From the NCBI RefSeq assembly GCF_036226685.1, contig NZ_CP109009.1, forward strand, positions 7,219,501 through 7,283,500: a stretch of 64,000 bases of DNA, read 5' to 3'. Position numbers and translations under genes: made by a program. Positions 17,165 to 25,304 of this stretch are shown here, in pieces (within the stretch, counting starts at the first letter, position 1; every line of letters starts with the position of its first letter). This stretch comes from Streptomyces sp. NBC_00690 (GTDB taxonomy: Bacteria > Actinomycetota > Actinomycetes > Streptomycetales > Streptomycetaceae). The notes beneath the pieces are model-generated. The model saw only the letters and a list, made by a program, of their open reading frames with translations. It searched no databases and was not told where the DNA came from.

Positions 17165-18199
17165 ATGCCCGCAAAGGGTAAGCACCGCCGTACCAGGACC
17201 AGCACCATCACCCGGGGAATCGTTGCCGCCGGCACCGGTGGCGCAGCCATCGCCCTTCCCTTGATGGGCGCCACGAACGCCTTCGCCGCCGAGCAGACCG
17301 CACCCGTCGCGGCCCCCGTGGTCGCCTCGGCCGCCACCACCGCACCTGCGACGGCGCCCGCCGAGCGGGTGGCCACCCAGGTCACCTACCGGGTCGTCGC
17401 GGGCGACTACCTGTCCAAGATCGCGCAGGAGCACCGGGTCGACGGTGGCTGGCAGCAGCTCTACGCCGACAACCGTGCCGCGGTCGGCGAGAACCCCTCG
17501 CTGATCCACCCCGGCCTCAAGCTCACCATCGGTGGCGCGTCCGCCGCCGAGTCCAAGACATCGGAGTCCAAGACGTCCGAGTCGAAGACGGCTGAGAGCA
17601 AGCCCGCCGCGCCGGCGAAGCCCAAGGCCGCCGCCGAGCCGAAGCAGGAGCGCCCGGCCAAGGTCGAGCCGAAGCAGGAGCGTCCCGCCAAGGTCGAGAC
17701 CGAGGTCAAGAAGGACGATGAGGCTCCGGCCGCCCAGTCGTCCGCCGCCCAGACCTCCACCGCCGCCGAGTCCGCCAGCGAGGCCACCGGCTCCGGCTGG
17801 GCCAGCCCGCTCTCCGCGGTCGGCGTCAGCACCTCCTACAAGGTCTCGGGCGCCATGTGGTCCAGCGGCTACCACACCGGCATCGACTTCGCTGCCCCCA
17901 CCGGCACCACCGTGCGCTCGGTCGGCCCCGGCACCGTCGTCTCCGCAGGCTGGAGCGGCGCCTACGGCAACGAGGTCGTCATCCAGCACACCGACGGCAA
18001 GTACTCCCAGTACGCCCACCTGTCCTCCCTCTCGGTCTCCTCGGGGCAGAGTGTGAGCGGTGGGCAGCAGATCGGTGCGGTCGGTTCCACCGGTAACTCC
18101 AGTGGTCCGCACCTCCACTTCGAGATCCGCACCAGCCCCGGCTACGGCTCCGACGTCGACCCGGTGTCGTACCTGCGTCAGCACGGCGTCTCGCTCTGA
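17165..18199 (+). CDS. Secreted LysM / M23 family peptidoglycan endopeptidase
   Basis: Cell-wall hydrolase of 344 residues. A signal peptide covers about residues 1-42 (basic start, hydrophobic core, cut near NAFA-AEQ). A LysM domain (VTYRVVAGDYLSKIAQEHRV... to KLTIGG, about 75-125) binds glycan. A linker of Lys/Glu repeats (three copies of ESKT; two of KQERPAKVE) follows. The C-terminal M23 lasA-like domain carries the zinc ligands YHTGIDFA and HLHFEIR. It is under a c-di-AMP riboswitch, which links remodelling to osmotic signalling. A strong terminator follows. Confidence 0.95.
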   Translation: MPAKGKHRRTRTSTITRGIVAAGTGGAAIALPLMGATNAFAAEQTAPVAAPVVASAATTAPATAPAERVATQVTYRVVAGDYLSKIAQEHRVDGGWQQLYADNRAAVGENPSLIHPGLKLTIGGASAAESKTSESKTSESKTAESKPAAPAKPKAAAEPKQERPAKVEPKQERPAKVETEVKKDDEAPAAQSSAAQTSTAAESASEATGSGWASPLSAVGVSTSYKVSGAMWSSGYHTGIDFAAPTGTTVRSVGPGTVVSAGWSGAYGNEVVIQHTDGKYSQYAHLSSLSVSSGQSVSGGQQIGAVGSTGNSSGPHLHFEIRTSPGYGSDVDPVSYLRQHGVSL

Positions 18200-18262
18200 C
18201 CGAGTCGCCCTGACCCGGTGCCGGAGGTCGTCCGCGATCCACGGCCACCAGCACGAGGAAGT

Positions 18263-18288
18263 CCCCGTTTCGCAGCCGTGAAACGGGG
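18263..18288 (+). terminator. Terminator after the M23 peptidase gene
   Basis: A 9-bp perfect stem CCCCGTTTC / GAAACGGGG with an 8-base loop, followed by CTTTCGTG. It lies 64 bp after the peptidase stop. Confidence 0.8.
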
Positions 18289-18425
18289 CTTTCGTGTATT
18301 CCCAGGGGTGCGCCCTTTTCCTGGTGGCATAGATCACCCGGCGTCAACCCCTCCTTACGGTCGCGTAGGTCACATCGCGGAGGACAAGATGAGTGGTCGT
18401 GGCAGGCGATTCGGGAACAGGGAGC

Positions 18426-19190
18426 ATGAATACATTCGCGTCGTACGCGGCGATCGGCGACAGCTTCACAGAAGGGGTCGGGGACCCCGCACCTGACGGA
18501 ACCTTCATCGGCTGGGCGGATCGATTTGCCGCGCTTCTCGGTGACGGAATGCCGCAACACACCTTCCGTTACGCGAACCTCGCCGTGCGCGGCAGACTCC
18601 TCGACCAGATCGTCGCCGAACAGGTGCCCCGCGCGAAGGAGCTCGCCCCGGACCTGGTGACGTTCTGTGCCGGAGGGAACGACATCATCCGGCCGGGCAG
18701 CGACCCGGACGATGTCGCCGAGCGACTGGAACGGGCGGTCGCCGACCTCGCCAACGCGGTGGGCACCGTCATGGTGACCACCGGTTTCGACACCCGGGGG
18801 ATGCCGGTACTGCGCCATCTGCGGGGCAAGGTGGCCACGTACACCGCGCACGTCCGGGCGATCGCCGACCGGCACGGCTGTCCGGTACTCGACCTGTGGT
18901 CCTTGAAGTCAGTCCAGGACCGTCGTGCCTGGGACACCGACCGGCTGCATCTGTCGCCCGACGGACACGCCAGGGTCGCGGTGCGCGCCGCGCAAGTGCT
19001 GGGGCTCGACGTCACCAACGATCCCGACCAGCCCTGGCCCCCGCTACCGCGGCGCGGCACGTTGGAGGTGCGGCGGGACGACATCTACTGGGCGCGCGAG
19101 CATCTGGCGCCCTGGATCGGCCGCAGGCTCCGCGGCGAGAGCTCGGGCGATCACATCGAGGCCAAGCGCCCCGACCTGCTGCCCCTGTAG
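18426..19190 (+). CDS. SGNH/GDSL hydrolase family protein
   Basis: Serine esterase/lipase-fold enzyme of 254 residues. Block I is AAIGDSFTEGVGD with the nucleophile Ser, block III is TFCAGGNDIIRPG, and block V is DRLHLSPDGHARV, giving the Ser-Asp-His set. ATG 18426 is preferred to an upstream ATG at 18393 because AGGGAG lies five bases before it. No signal peptide is seen, so the enzyme is likely cytoplasmic. The natural ester substrate cannot be read from sequence. It converges on the radical SAM operon. Confidence 0.9.
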   Translation: MNTFASYAAIGDSFTEGVGDPAPDGTFIGWADRFAALLGDGMPQHTFRYANLAVRGRLLDQIVAEQVPRAKELAPDLVTFCAGGNDIIRPGSDPDDVAERLERAVADLANAVGTVMVTTGFDTRGMPVLRHLRGKVATYTAHVRAIADRHGCPVLDLWSLKSVQDRRAWDTDRLHLSPDGHARVAVRAAQVLGLDVTNDPDQPWPPLPRRGTLEVRRDDIYWAREHLAPWIGRRLRGESSGDHIEAKRPDLLPL

Positions 19191-19291
19191 CCCGCTCTCG
19201 CCCCCACCGCCCGGTCTCCGACCGCGCAACGGTCGTCCACCTTTCCCCTACGGTCCCGACCGCGGAGCGGTCCTGCACCGATCCGCTACGG

Positions 19292-20230
19292 TCACATCGT
19301 CTGTCCAGCAGGCGGCCCGGCATCGGCATCCCGCGAACGCAGGATCGCCCGGCTCGAAGGCCGTCGCCCCGGGGCGGGCGAGGCCGGGATCCGCTCCAAC
19401 ACCCCACCGGCGAAGACGTCGTACAGCGGCAGCGACTCCAAGTGGACATACCCGATGTGGCAGTCGCACACCGCGAGTGGACACGGACGCGGGCGCAGCG
19501 CCTCGCGGTAGGAGCCGTCGTAGAGGTTGCCCAACTCCGCCGGGACGAAGTGGCAGCGCCGTACCGTGCCGTCGCCGTCGACGGACACGACGGACTCCCC
19601 GGTCCGGCACGGCAGCCCGGCCGACCGGTGCGCACGGCGGCTGTAGGCGAAGAGGGGGTCGAGTTCCGTCCACTTCGCTGCTTCGGCGTCCGTGTACGCG
19701 TGTCCCTCCGCCGCGTTGACCCAGAGGTAGATGTGATCGGGCAGGGCTGCGCGCAGTTCTCGCGCATGGTCGAGGTGCTCCGGTACGCCGACGATGCCCA
19801 CGCTGAATCGGACGCCGAGCCGAGTCAGGTCCTCGCACTTGCCGAGGAATCGCTCGTAGGGGGTCTGTCCCGGGTGGTAGGTGCACCACAGCGCGAGGGT
19901 GGTGAGGTCCGCTTCCGCGAGCCAATCGGTGCGGCAGCTGAGATTGGTCTGGATCGCCACCCTGCTCACCTGGGGCAGCCGGGAGAGTTCGACGAGGGCG
20001 CGCCGGTACCAAGAGCGCACCAGACCCTCGCCCCAGGGTGTGAACAGGACCGACAGTCGATCGTCGCCCTGTTGGGACACCCAGGTGGTGAATCGTTCCA
20101 GCGCAGCCCGGTCCGTGCGCAGTTGCTGGGGGGTGTCGCGGCGCTTGGCGAACGGACAGTAGGGGCAGTCGTAGTCACAGGAGGCCAGCGGACCCCGGTA
20201 GAGCAGGGTCAGATCCATGGGATCGCTCAT
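19292..20230 (-). CDS. STM4011-family radical SAM protein
   Basis: Last gene of the five-gene STM4015-4011 operon. The radical SAM cluster is CDYDCPYC (Cys 18, 22 and 25; CX3CX2C) directly after the start. Additional cysteines near the C-terminus (RRCHFVP, RPCPLAVCDCHIGY) suggest an auxiliary iron-sulfur site of the SPASM/twitch kind. About 312 residues. ATG 20230 overlaps the STM4012 stop as ATGA; the frame is open further upstream but would intrude on that gene. Reaction unknown; the family is named from Salmonella neighbours. Confidence 0.85.
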   Translation of the reverse strand: MSDPMDLTLLYRGPLASCDYDCPYCPFAKRRDTPQQLRTDRAALERFTTWVSQQGDDRLSVLFTPWGEGLVRSWYRRALVELSRLPQVSRVAIQTNLSCRTDWLAEADLTTLALWCTYHPGQTPYERFLGKCEDLTRLGVRFSVGIVGVPEHLDHARELRAALPDHIYLWVNAAEGHAYTDAEAAKWTELDPLFAYSRRAHRSAGLPCRTGESVVSVDGDGTVRRCHFVPAELGNLYDGSYREALRPRPCPLAVCDCHIGYVHLESLPLYDVFAGGVLERIPASPAPGRRPSSRAILRSRDADAGPPAGQTM

Positions 20231-21606
20231 TTGGATTCGTACTCCGCCATGGCCGTGCGAACCGTGGGGGAGAAGAGCTCCGGCCCCAGCGCGTCCGAGT
20301 GCGCCAGCCCTTCCGTGCTGAGCTTCAACCGCCCGGGCGTTCCGCTCTCCAACCAACCGAGTGCGGCGAAGCGGCCCAACTCGGCGGCGAAGTCATCGAC
20401 GGGATTGCACCGGAATCGCTCCCGGTAGTCGGCCGCGTCCATGCCCTCTGCCTGGAGCAGTGATTGCAAGAGATGGCGACGACGTGCCTCCGTCCCGTCG
20501 ATGCGGTAGCCGAACTCGGCATGGGCGAAGTCCTCGGTCCGCGTGTAGTCGTCGATGATGGAACGCACTTCACCGGGCCGCACCGCGTAGTCGAAGGAGT
20601 AGTGCAACTCGGAGGTGTACGAACGGGCTCCGCAACCGAGTCCGATCATTCCGTCGGTCTGGCACGCGTAGTCGTCCGCCCCCTGAGCGGGTGCGTCCGG
20701 ACGGCGGAACATACGCATCGACACCTGCTCGTAGCCCTGGTCGCGAAGATGGTCGCGGCCCTGGCGGTACAACCGGAGCCGTTGCTCGTCCCACGCGGCT
20801 TCGCCGCTCGGGTGCCCCGGTGGGTGTGAGTCGATCGTCTGCCCCGTGCCGGTGGGGCCGCGCCGGTCGAGACCGGTCATGGGCCGGACGTACAGCGGAT
20901 AGAGGTAGAGCTCCTCCGGTCGCCAGGCGAGCGCCGCATCCAGTGAGCGACGCCAACTGTCCTCCGTCTGACCGTCGATGCCGTAGATCAGATCGATGTT
21001 CAGCACGGGGATGCGCGCGTCCCGGATGCGGCCGAGTGCGGCCTCGACCTCTGCCCGGCGTTGTGGACGGACGGCCGCCTTCGCCTCCGTGTCGCTGAAG
21101 CTCTGGACGCCGATGCTGAGCCGCGTTGTGCCGCGCTCCGCGAGTACGGCGAGCCGATCCGCGGTGGCTGTGGCGGGGGATGCCTCCACAGACAGGGGTA
21201 TCGCGGTCAGTTCGGCCCCCATGCGCTTCTCGGCGATGTCGCAGAGCCGCTCCAACTCTCCCGCGGTGAGGAAGGTGGGTGTGCCACCGCCGAACGCTGC
21301 CGCAGCGAACCGCACGGGCGCGCTGTCGCCCAAGGCATCGCGCACCGTGGTCGCCTGGCGGTCGAGCGCATCGAGGTAACGGGTGGTGAGCTCGTCGGGA
21401 GCGCCGATACGTGTGAACAGATTGCAGAAGCCGCAGCGGATCTCGCAGAACGGGATGTGCAGATACAGGGAGAGGGCGTCGGTCGGCTCCGCCGCCCATG
21501 CGTCGCGCAGACGGGGACGGTCGGCGAGCCTGCGGTAGGCCGTCTTGTGCGGATAGGCGTAGACATAGCTCTGGTAGGGGCGGGGTGTGACCAGGGAAGT
21601 GCTCAT
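20227..21606 (-). CDS. STM4012-family radical SAM protein (HemW-like)
   Basis: Radical SAM enzyme of 459 residues with a HemW/coproporphyrinogen-dehydrogenase-like layout. The cluster motif is CEIRCGFC (Cys 54, 58 and 61), preceded by SLYLHIPF. SAM-contacting AAFGGGTPTFL and TRLSIGVQSFSD follow. A HemW-like C-terminal region is present (GLGCGARSY). The N-terminal PYQSYVYAYPHKTAYR block differs from HemW and marks the STM4012 group. Coupled by ATGA overlaps on both sides. It is not the heme-pathway enzyme; its partners point to a dedicated modification pathway. Confidence 0.87.
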   Translation of the reverse strand: MSTSLVTPRPYQSYVYAYPHKTAYRRLADRPRLRDAWAAEPTDALSLYLHIPFCEIRCGFCNLFTRIGAPDELTTRYLDALDRQATTVRDALGDSAPVRFAAAAFGGGTPTFLTAGELERLCDIAEKRMGAELTAIPLSVEASPATATADRLAVLAERGTTRLSIGVQSFSDTEAKAAVRPQRRAEVEAALGRIRDARIPVLNIDLIYGIDGQTEDSWRRSLDAALAWRPEELYLYPLYVRPMTGLDRRGPTGTGQTIDSHPPGHPSGEAAWDEQRLRLYRQGRDHLRDQGYEQVSMRMFRRPDAPAQGADDYACQTDGMIGLGCGARSYTSELHYSFDYAVRPGEVRSIIDDYTRTEDFAHAEFGYRIDGTEARRRHLLQSLLQAEGMDAADYRERFRCNPVDDFAAELGRFAALGWLESGTPGRLKLSTEGLAHSDALGPELFSPTVRTAMAEYESK

Positions 21607-22502
21607 GCGGGTGCCTCGTCGGACTCAAGGAAGAAGTGGGCGTACGGCACGGTCCAGACGGCTTCGTGGCCCAGGCGGTGGCCGGTGTAGCCGTCGTCGC
21701 CGTAGGTGGTGCCGTGGTCGGAGCAGACGATGACGAAGCAGCGGCGGCGGCTGCGAACCGCCGTGAACAGCCGCCCGATATGACGGTCCACGTACTCCAG
21801 CGCCGCGGCATGGGATTCGCGGGTGTCCCCGGACCTCTCGGTGGCGCCCGGCAGATGGAACCAGTTGGGCTGGTGCAGTGCGGGGACATTGATGAACAGG
21901 AACAGACGCTGATCGGGCGACAGGGCCTCGACCACCTCTTCGGCGCGCTCGATCTGGGCCTCGAACGACACCGGCGAGGTCACCCCGAACTCCGGTTCCC
22001 AGTGGCTCTCCTGAAACAGACCGGGCAGTACGGAGCCGAGAGGACCCTGCTGGTTGAAGAAGCCGACGCCCCCGATGCACACCGTGCGGTACCCGGCATC
22101 GGCGAGGCCGGAGACGAGGTCGGGCGCGTCGAAGACGAACGTCCGCCCCTCGGTCGTCTCGCTCCCGGCGAAGCGGGCGGCGAAGAGCCGCGGATGGGGG
22201 CCTGGCTCGGCCGGCGTCGGAAGGAACCCCGCGAACATGGCCTGGTGGGATGCGTAGGTGAAGTTCCCGGGGGCGTGTCGCCGCTGCCAGGTACCGCCCG
22301 GTAGGAAGCGGGCCAGATGGGGTGTGCGGCCCGCTGCACAGAGTTCGTCGGCGACATCGTGGCGCAGGGTGTCCAACGTCAGGAACAGGATGTCGTCGCG
22401 TCCGACGACGTCGTTCATGTCCGGGTCGTCGGGCCGAGCGGCGCCTTCGGCGCTCGCGGACGGTACGGGCGGAGGTACGACGGCGGCGTCAGGCGTGGGC
22501 AC
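21603..22502 (-). CDS. STM4013/SEN3800-family hydrolase (alkaline-phosphatase/sulfatase fold)
   Basis: Metal-dependent hydrolase of about 299 residues. The metal/nucleophile site reads DDILFLTLDTLRHD; the second metal site is in CSDHGTTYGDDGYTGHRLGH. This is the pattern of the phosphopentomutase/sulfatase superfamily. The GTG at 22502 overlaps the STM4014 gene by 14 bp; ATG 22418 (MNDVVGRDD) is a possible alternative start that removes a low-complexity Pro/Ala stretch. It would cleave or transfer a phosphate or sulfate ester in the pathway; the substrate is unknown. Confidence 0.85.
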   Translation of the reverse strand: MPTPDAAVVPPPVPSASAEGAARPDDPDMNDVVGRDDILFLTLDTLRHDVADELCAAGRTPHLARFLPGGTWQRRHAPGNFTYASHQAMFAGFLPTPAEPGPHPRLFAARFAGSETTEGRTFVFDAPDLVSGLADAGYRTVCIGGVGFFNQQGPLGSVLPGLFQESHWEPEFGVTSPVSFEAQIERAEEVVEALSPDQRLFLFINVPALHQPNWFHLPGATERSGDTRESHAAALEYVDRHIGRLFTAVRSRRRCFVIVCSDHGTTYGDDGYTGHRLGHEAVWTVPYAHFFLESDEAPA

Positions 22503-23730
22503 GGTGGTTCCTCGTCCTACGGGGCGCTGTGGTGCGCGACACCGTTGTGGTGGGCGCCGGTGGTTCGTCAGCGGTGTCAGCGGTGTTGGTGGGCCGGGAG
22601 CGGGTTGCGCATCGCATCCGCACGGCGGTGATCTGGGCGCCGTAGGTGTCCTCGGACTCGGCGCCGCTCCCGGGAAGACCGGTCAGACCGGGCAGCAGAT
22701 CACCGAAGGCGTTGACCTCCCCGATGGAGAAGCTCCGCCAGTCCGATGCGGGTAGGAGGTCGACCCCGACCCGCAGTGAGCCGGGGAAGGCGGACGCAGC
22801 CTCTTCGCACAGCCGCAGCGCCCCGCCCCAGTCCCCGCCTGCCCTCTCGATGGCGATGCGTGCCGCGGCCAGATCGCCGCGGGTGCCGCCGAGGTGGAGA
22901 TTGGTCATGGGGGAGCGACTGGTCCGTACGACCGCGTGCGTGGCGCGGCCGGCGGTGACGACGACCCGCAGATCTGCGGTCCGCCCGTCCTGGGATGCCT
23001 TGGGGACCCAACGCTCGATGTGCAGACCGTCCGGAGCCAAGGTGTCGACCAGCGCCGCCACTTCCCCTTCCGTACGGTAGCGGCGCACCCTCAGCGAGTT
23101 GTACAGCCGACCCAGGTCGTCGCGTTCGACCGAGGTGGTCGCCTGGACCCGACCGCCGCTCGCGGTCTCCACGGCGAGTACGCCGGACGCCGATGAACCA
23201 TGGGCGAGTTTGATGAAGATCCGGCGCAGGCCGGTGCTCTGCTGGAGGGCCCTGACGTCCGCCCAGCCATGGACGGGGGGTACATCGCCACCGGAGGTCG
23301 GCGAATCGGGCACGGCGAGTCCTGCGGTCGAGAGCACCCCGTGGCAGAGTCGTTTGTCGAACAGGACCGTCAGATCGGCAGGATCGTCGAGCAAGGTGGC
23401 ACCCGCCGCGCTCGCGATGGCGGAGACCTCGTGGACCGCTGCCGTGAAGCGTTGGTACCAACGGGCGGTGCCCTCCACCCGGGTCGGATCGTCGACGCCC
23501 CGTAGGGCCTTCTCCACCTCGGCGTCTTCGCCCGGCGAATCCAACCGCACCCACTCGTCGGCATGGAACCGAGCCCGCCCGCGCAGCACATCGATCCACG
23601 GGACCACCCGTACCTCGGGCAGCCGGGCACGCCGTGCGGCCTCCCGGAAGAGGACGACACGTCGGTTGGTCGGATTGCCGACGACCACCAGCTGGGGCGC
23701 GGCCGGCGGGCGGGACTCGGCCATGGTCAC
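22489..23730 (-). CDS. STM4014-family protein (ATP-grasp-like)
   Basis: 413 residues. The core shows ATP-grasp features: GLRRIFIKLAHGSSASGVLAVE (ATP-binding strand-loop with Lys), and IGEVNAFGDLLPGL at the metal/ATP site. Such enzymes join an acid to an amine or thiol through an acyl-phosphate. An N-terminal pre-ATP domain (QLVVVGNPTNRRVVLF) precedes it. The last ~50 residues are Pro/Thr/Arg-rich and probably not part of the fold. GTG 23730 overlaps the STM4015 stop by four bases; ATG 23724 is an alternative. Operon position suggests it acts with the two radical SAM enzymes. Confidence 0.8.
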   Translation of the reverse strand: MTMAESRPPAAPQLVVVGNPTNRRVVLFREAARRARLPEVRVVPWIDVLRGRARFHADEWVRLDSPGEDAEVEKALRGVDDPTRVEGTARWYQRFTAAVHEVSAIASAAGATLLDDPADLTVLFDKRLCHGVLSTAGLAVPDSPTSGGDVPPVHGWADVRALQQSTGLRRIFIKLAHGSSASGVLAVETASGGRVQATTSVERDDLGRLYNSLRVRRYRTEGEVAALVDTLAPDGLHIERWVPKASQDGRTADLRVVVTAGRATHAVVRTSRSPMTNLHLGGTRGDLAAARIAIERAGGDWGGALRLCEEAASAFPGSLRVGVDLLPASDWRSFSIGEVNAFGDLLPGLTGLPGSGAESEDTYGAQITAVRMRCATRSRPTNTADTADEPPAPTTTVSRTTAPRRTRNHRAHA

Positions 23731-24683
23731 TCCGCCACGGAGGTGTAGCGGTGGGTGTCGTCCTCGTCCTCGTCGGTCTCACCCAACTCGGCTTCGGACA
23801 GGTTGATCGACACGTCCGTCCCCGCGAAGGTGGCCTCCAGACGCTCCACCATGGGAGCGCTGAGGAAGTGATGGTGGAGATCGAGGCGGCGAAGGTGTGT
23901 CAACGGCTGGCCGTTCAGCAGTGCTTCCGCCCCCTCGTCGCCGAGGGTTCCCATGGACAGATCCAGCGTGTGCAGGCGGGCCACTACGGGAGCTCCTGCG
24001 AACGCCGTCGCGATCTGGTCCTGGATGTCGCTGTTGCGGAGCGCCAGATAGCCCAGGTTGGGCAGGCGGGAGCCGGCGAAGAAGGGTTCCAGGTCCGCGA
24101 CCGCGGTGTCCGCCCCGTACCAGGACGATCCGAGCCAGATGTCGAGGCTTTCCAGCGCGGGGAGGTCGCTGTCCGCGATGCCGCGGACGACAGCGACCGG
24201 CAGTCCACCGGACTCCACCACGAGCGATTGCAGCTTGGCATGACGGATCTTCGAGAACTGCAGGCCGCTGCCGCCGCGCACACCGAATTCGACCAACTCG
24301 GGAAACGCCTCGGGCAGGGAGGCGACCTCGCCCTGATGGATCCAGGAGATCTCGCACTCGTCGTACGTGATGTCTCCGAGAAACAGTGCCCGCAGGGCGG
24401 GGAAGTCGTCCGCGGATTCCGTCAGGGTGGAGATGATCTTCTCTGGGCCGCGGTCGTACGCCTCGTTCCACAGGCCGACGACCAGGGCCCGCACCTCCGT
24501 GGTGTCCACCGCAGCCACGAAGCGGGCGAAGGCGTCCTCCCACTCCTCCCCGTCGTATTCCGCGGAGACTCGCCAGGCCACGGACGCCACGGACGGCAGC
24601 TCGGTCTTCGCCTGGGCCGAGGCCGTGGGGAAGTCGAACACGGGCAACCCGTGCAGCTCGTGCAGATGGCTGGAAATGGTCAT
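23727..24683 (-). CDS. STM4015-family leucine-rich-repeat-like protein
   Basis: First gene of the operon; 318 residues. The C-terminal two thirds contain leucine-rich-repeat-like units (LPALESLDIWLG, LPNLGYLALRNSDI, VARLHTLDLSMGTL, LTHLRRLDLHHH), suited to protein binding. The N-terminus MTISSHLHELHGLPVFDFP is distinctive of this family. The C-terminal tail is strongly acidic (ETDEDEDDTHRYTS). ATG 24683 is chosen because CTGGAG lies six bases upstream; the frame is open to 24737. No enzyme motif is visible, so it may be an adaptor or the substrate of the operon's enzymes. Confidence 0.8.
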   Translation of the reverse strand: MTISSHLHELHGLPVFDFPTASAQAKTELPSVASVAWRVSAEYDGEEWEDAFARFVAAVDTTEVRALVVGLWNEAYDRGPEKIISTLTESADDFPALRALFLGDITYDECEISWIHQGEVASLPEAFPELVEFGVRGGSGLQFSKIRHAKLQSLVVESGGLPVAVVRGIADSDLPALESLDIWLGSSWYGADTAVADLEPFFAGSRLPNLGYLALRNSDIQDQIATAFAGAPVVARLHTLDLSMGTLGDEGAEALLNGQPLTHLRRLDLHHHFLSAPMVERLEATFAGTDVSINLSEAELGETDEDEDDTHRYTSVAE

Positions 24684-24860
24684 GACGGGCTCCAGATGGG
24701 GCGACATTGATCGGCCAGTTCCGAGCAGTTGTACCAAGTCCCACTGACAACGCGACGCGCAGGGCCGTTCCCGCTCGCCGCGTCGGTGCGTTGTCAGACC
24801 CTGCGGTTAGCGTCGATTCCAGCTTCGGCGCACCGGGCGCCGGGAGTTGAGGGGAGAGCC

Positions 24861-25187
24861 ATGTACCGGCAGGGAGACGTGCTGATCGTGCCCGTCGCGG
24901 AGGAAGCCGTGCCATCACACATCGCACAGGCCCGATCGCAGTCGCGGGACGGAGTGGGTCGATTGGTGCTCGCCCTGGGCGAAGTCACCGGTCATGCGCA
25001 TGCGGTGATGGGGCCGGGACGGTTGGTCCTGGAACCCGGCCCCTTCGGTCCGATGGTCCTCCACCTCCCCGAGGGCGGCCGGGTCGTGCATGAGGAACAC
25101 GCGGCGATCACCCTCCCCAAGGGTTGGTACCGAGTGGTGCGCCAGCGCGAGTACCTGCCGGGAGCGGTGCGCATCGTCGCCGACTGA
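24861..25187 (+). CDS. Conserved small protein of unknown function, partner of DUF6745
   Basis: 108 residues, all-beta in appearance: MYRQGDVLIVPVAEEAVP, a middle RLVLALGEVTGHAHAVMGPG, then HEEHAAITLPKGWYRVVRQREY. The GH-H/HEEH histidine-acid pattern is cupin-like but I cannot assign metal ligands. ATG 24861 has GAGGGGAG at a good distance. It is divergent from the STM4015 operon across about 180 bp and lies 117 bp before the DUF6745 gene on the same strand. I do not recognise a biochemical function. The position suggests shared control with one or both neighbours. Confidence 0.75.
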   Translation: MYRQGDVLIVPVAEEAVPSHIAQARSQSRDGVGRLVLALGEVTGHAHAVMGPGRLVLEPGPFGPMVLHLPEGGRVVHEEHAAITLPKGWYRVVRQREYLPGAVRIVAD

Positions 25188-25304
25188 CACCACAACGCTC
25201 CACCGCACTGCTCCACATCACATCGCTCGACATCACAGTGAAGAACGGCACGCAGAACAGGACGGCACCGGGTGAGAGCCGGTCGAACGGGGACGGGGAT
25301 TCCT

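Noticed and set aside
20227..21606. Annotation as HemW/coproporphyrinogen dehydrogenase
   Set aside because: Fold and motifs are HemW-like, but the N-terminal block and the operon with STM4011 and STM4013-4015 fit the STM4012 group better.
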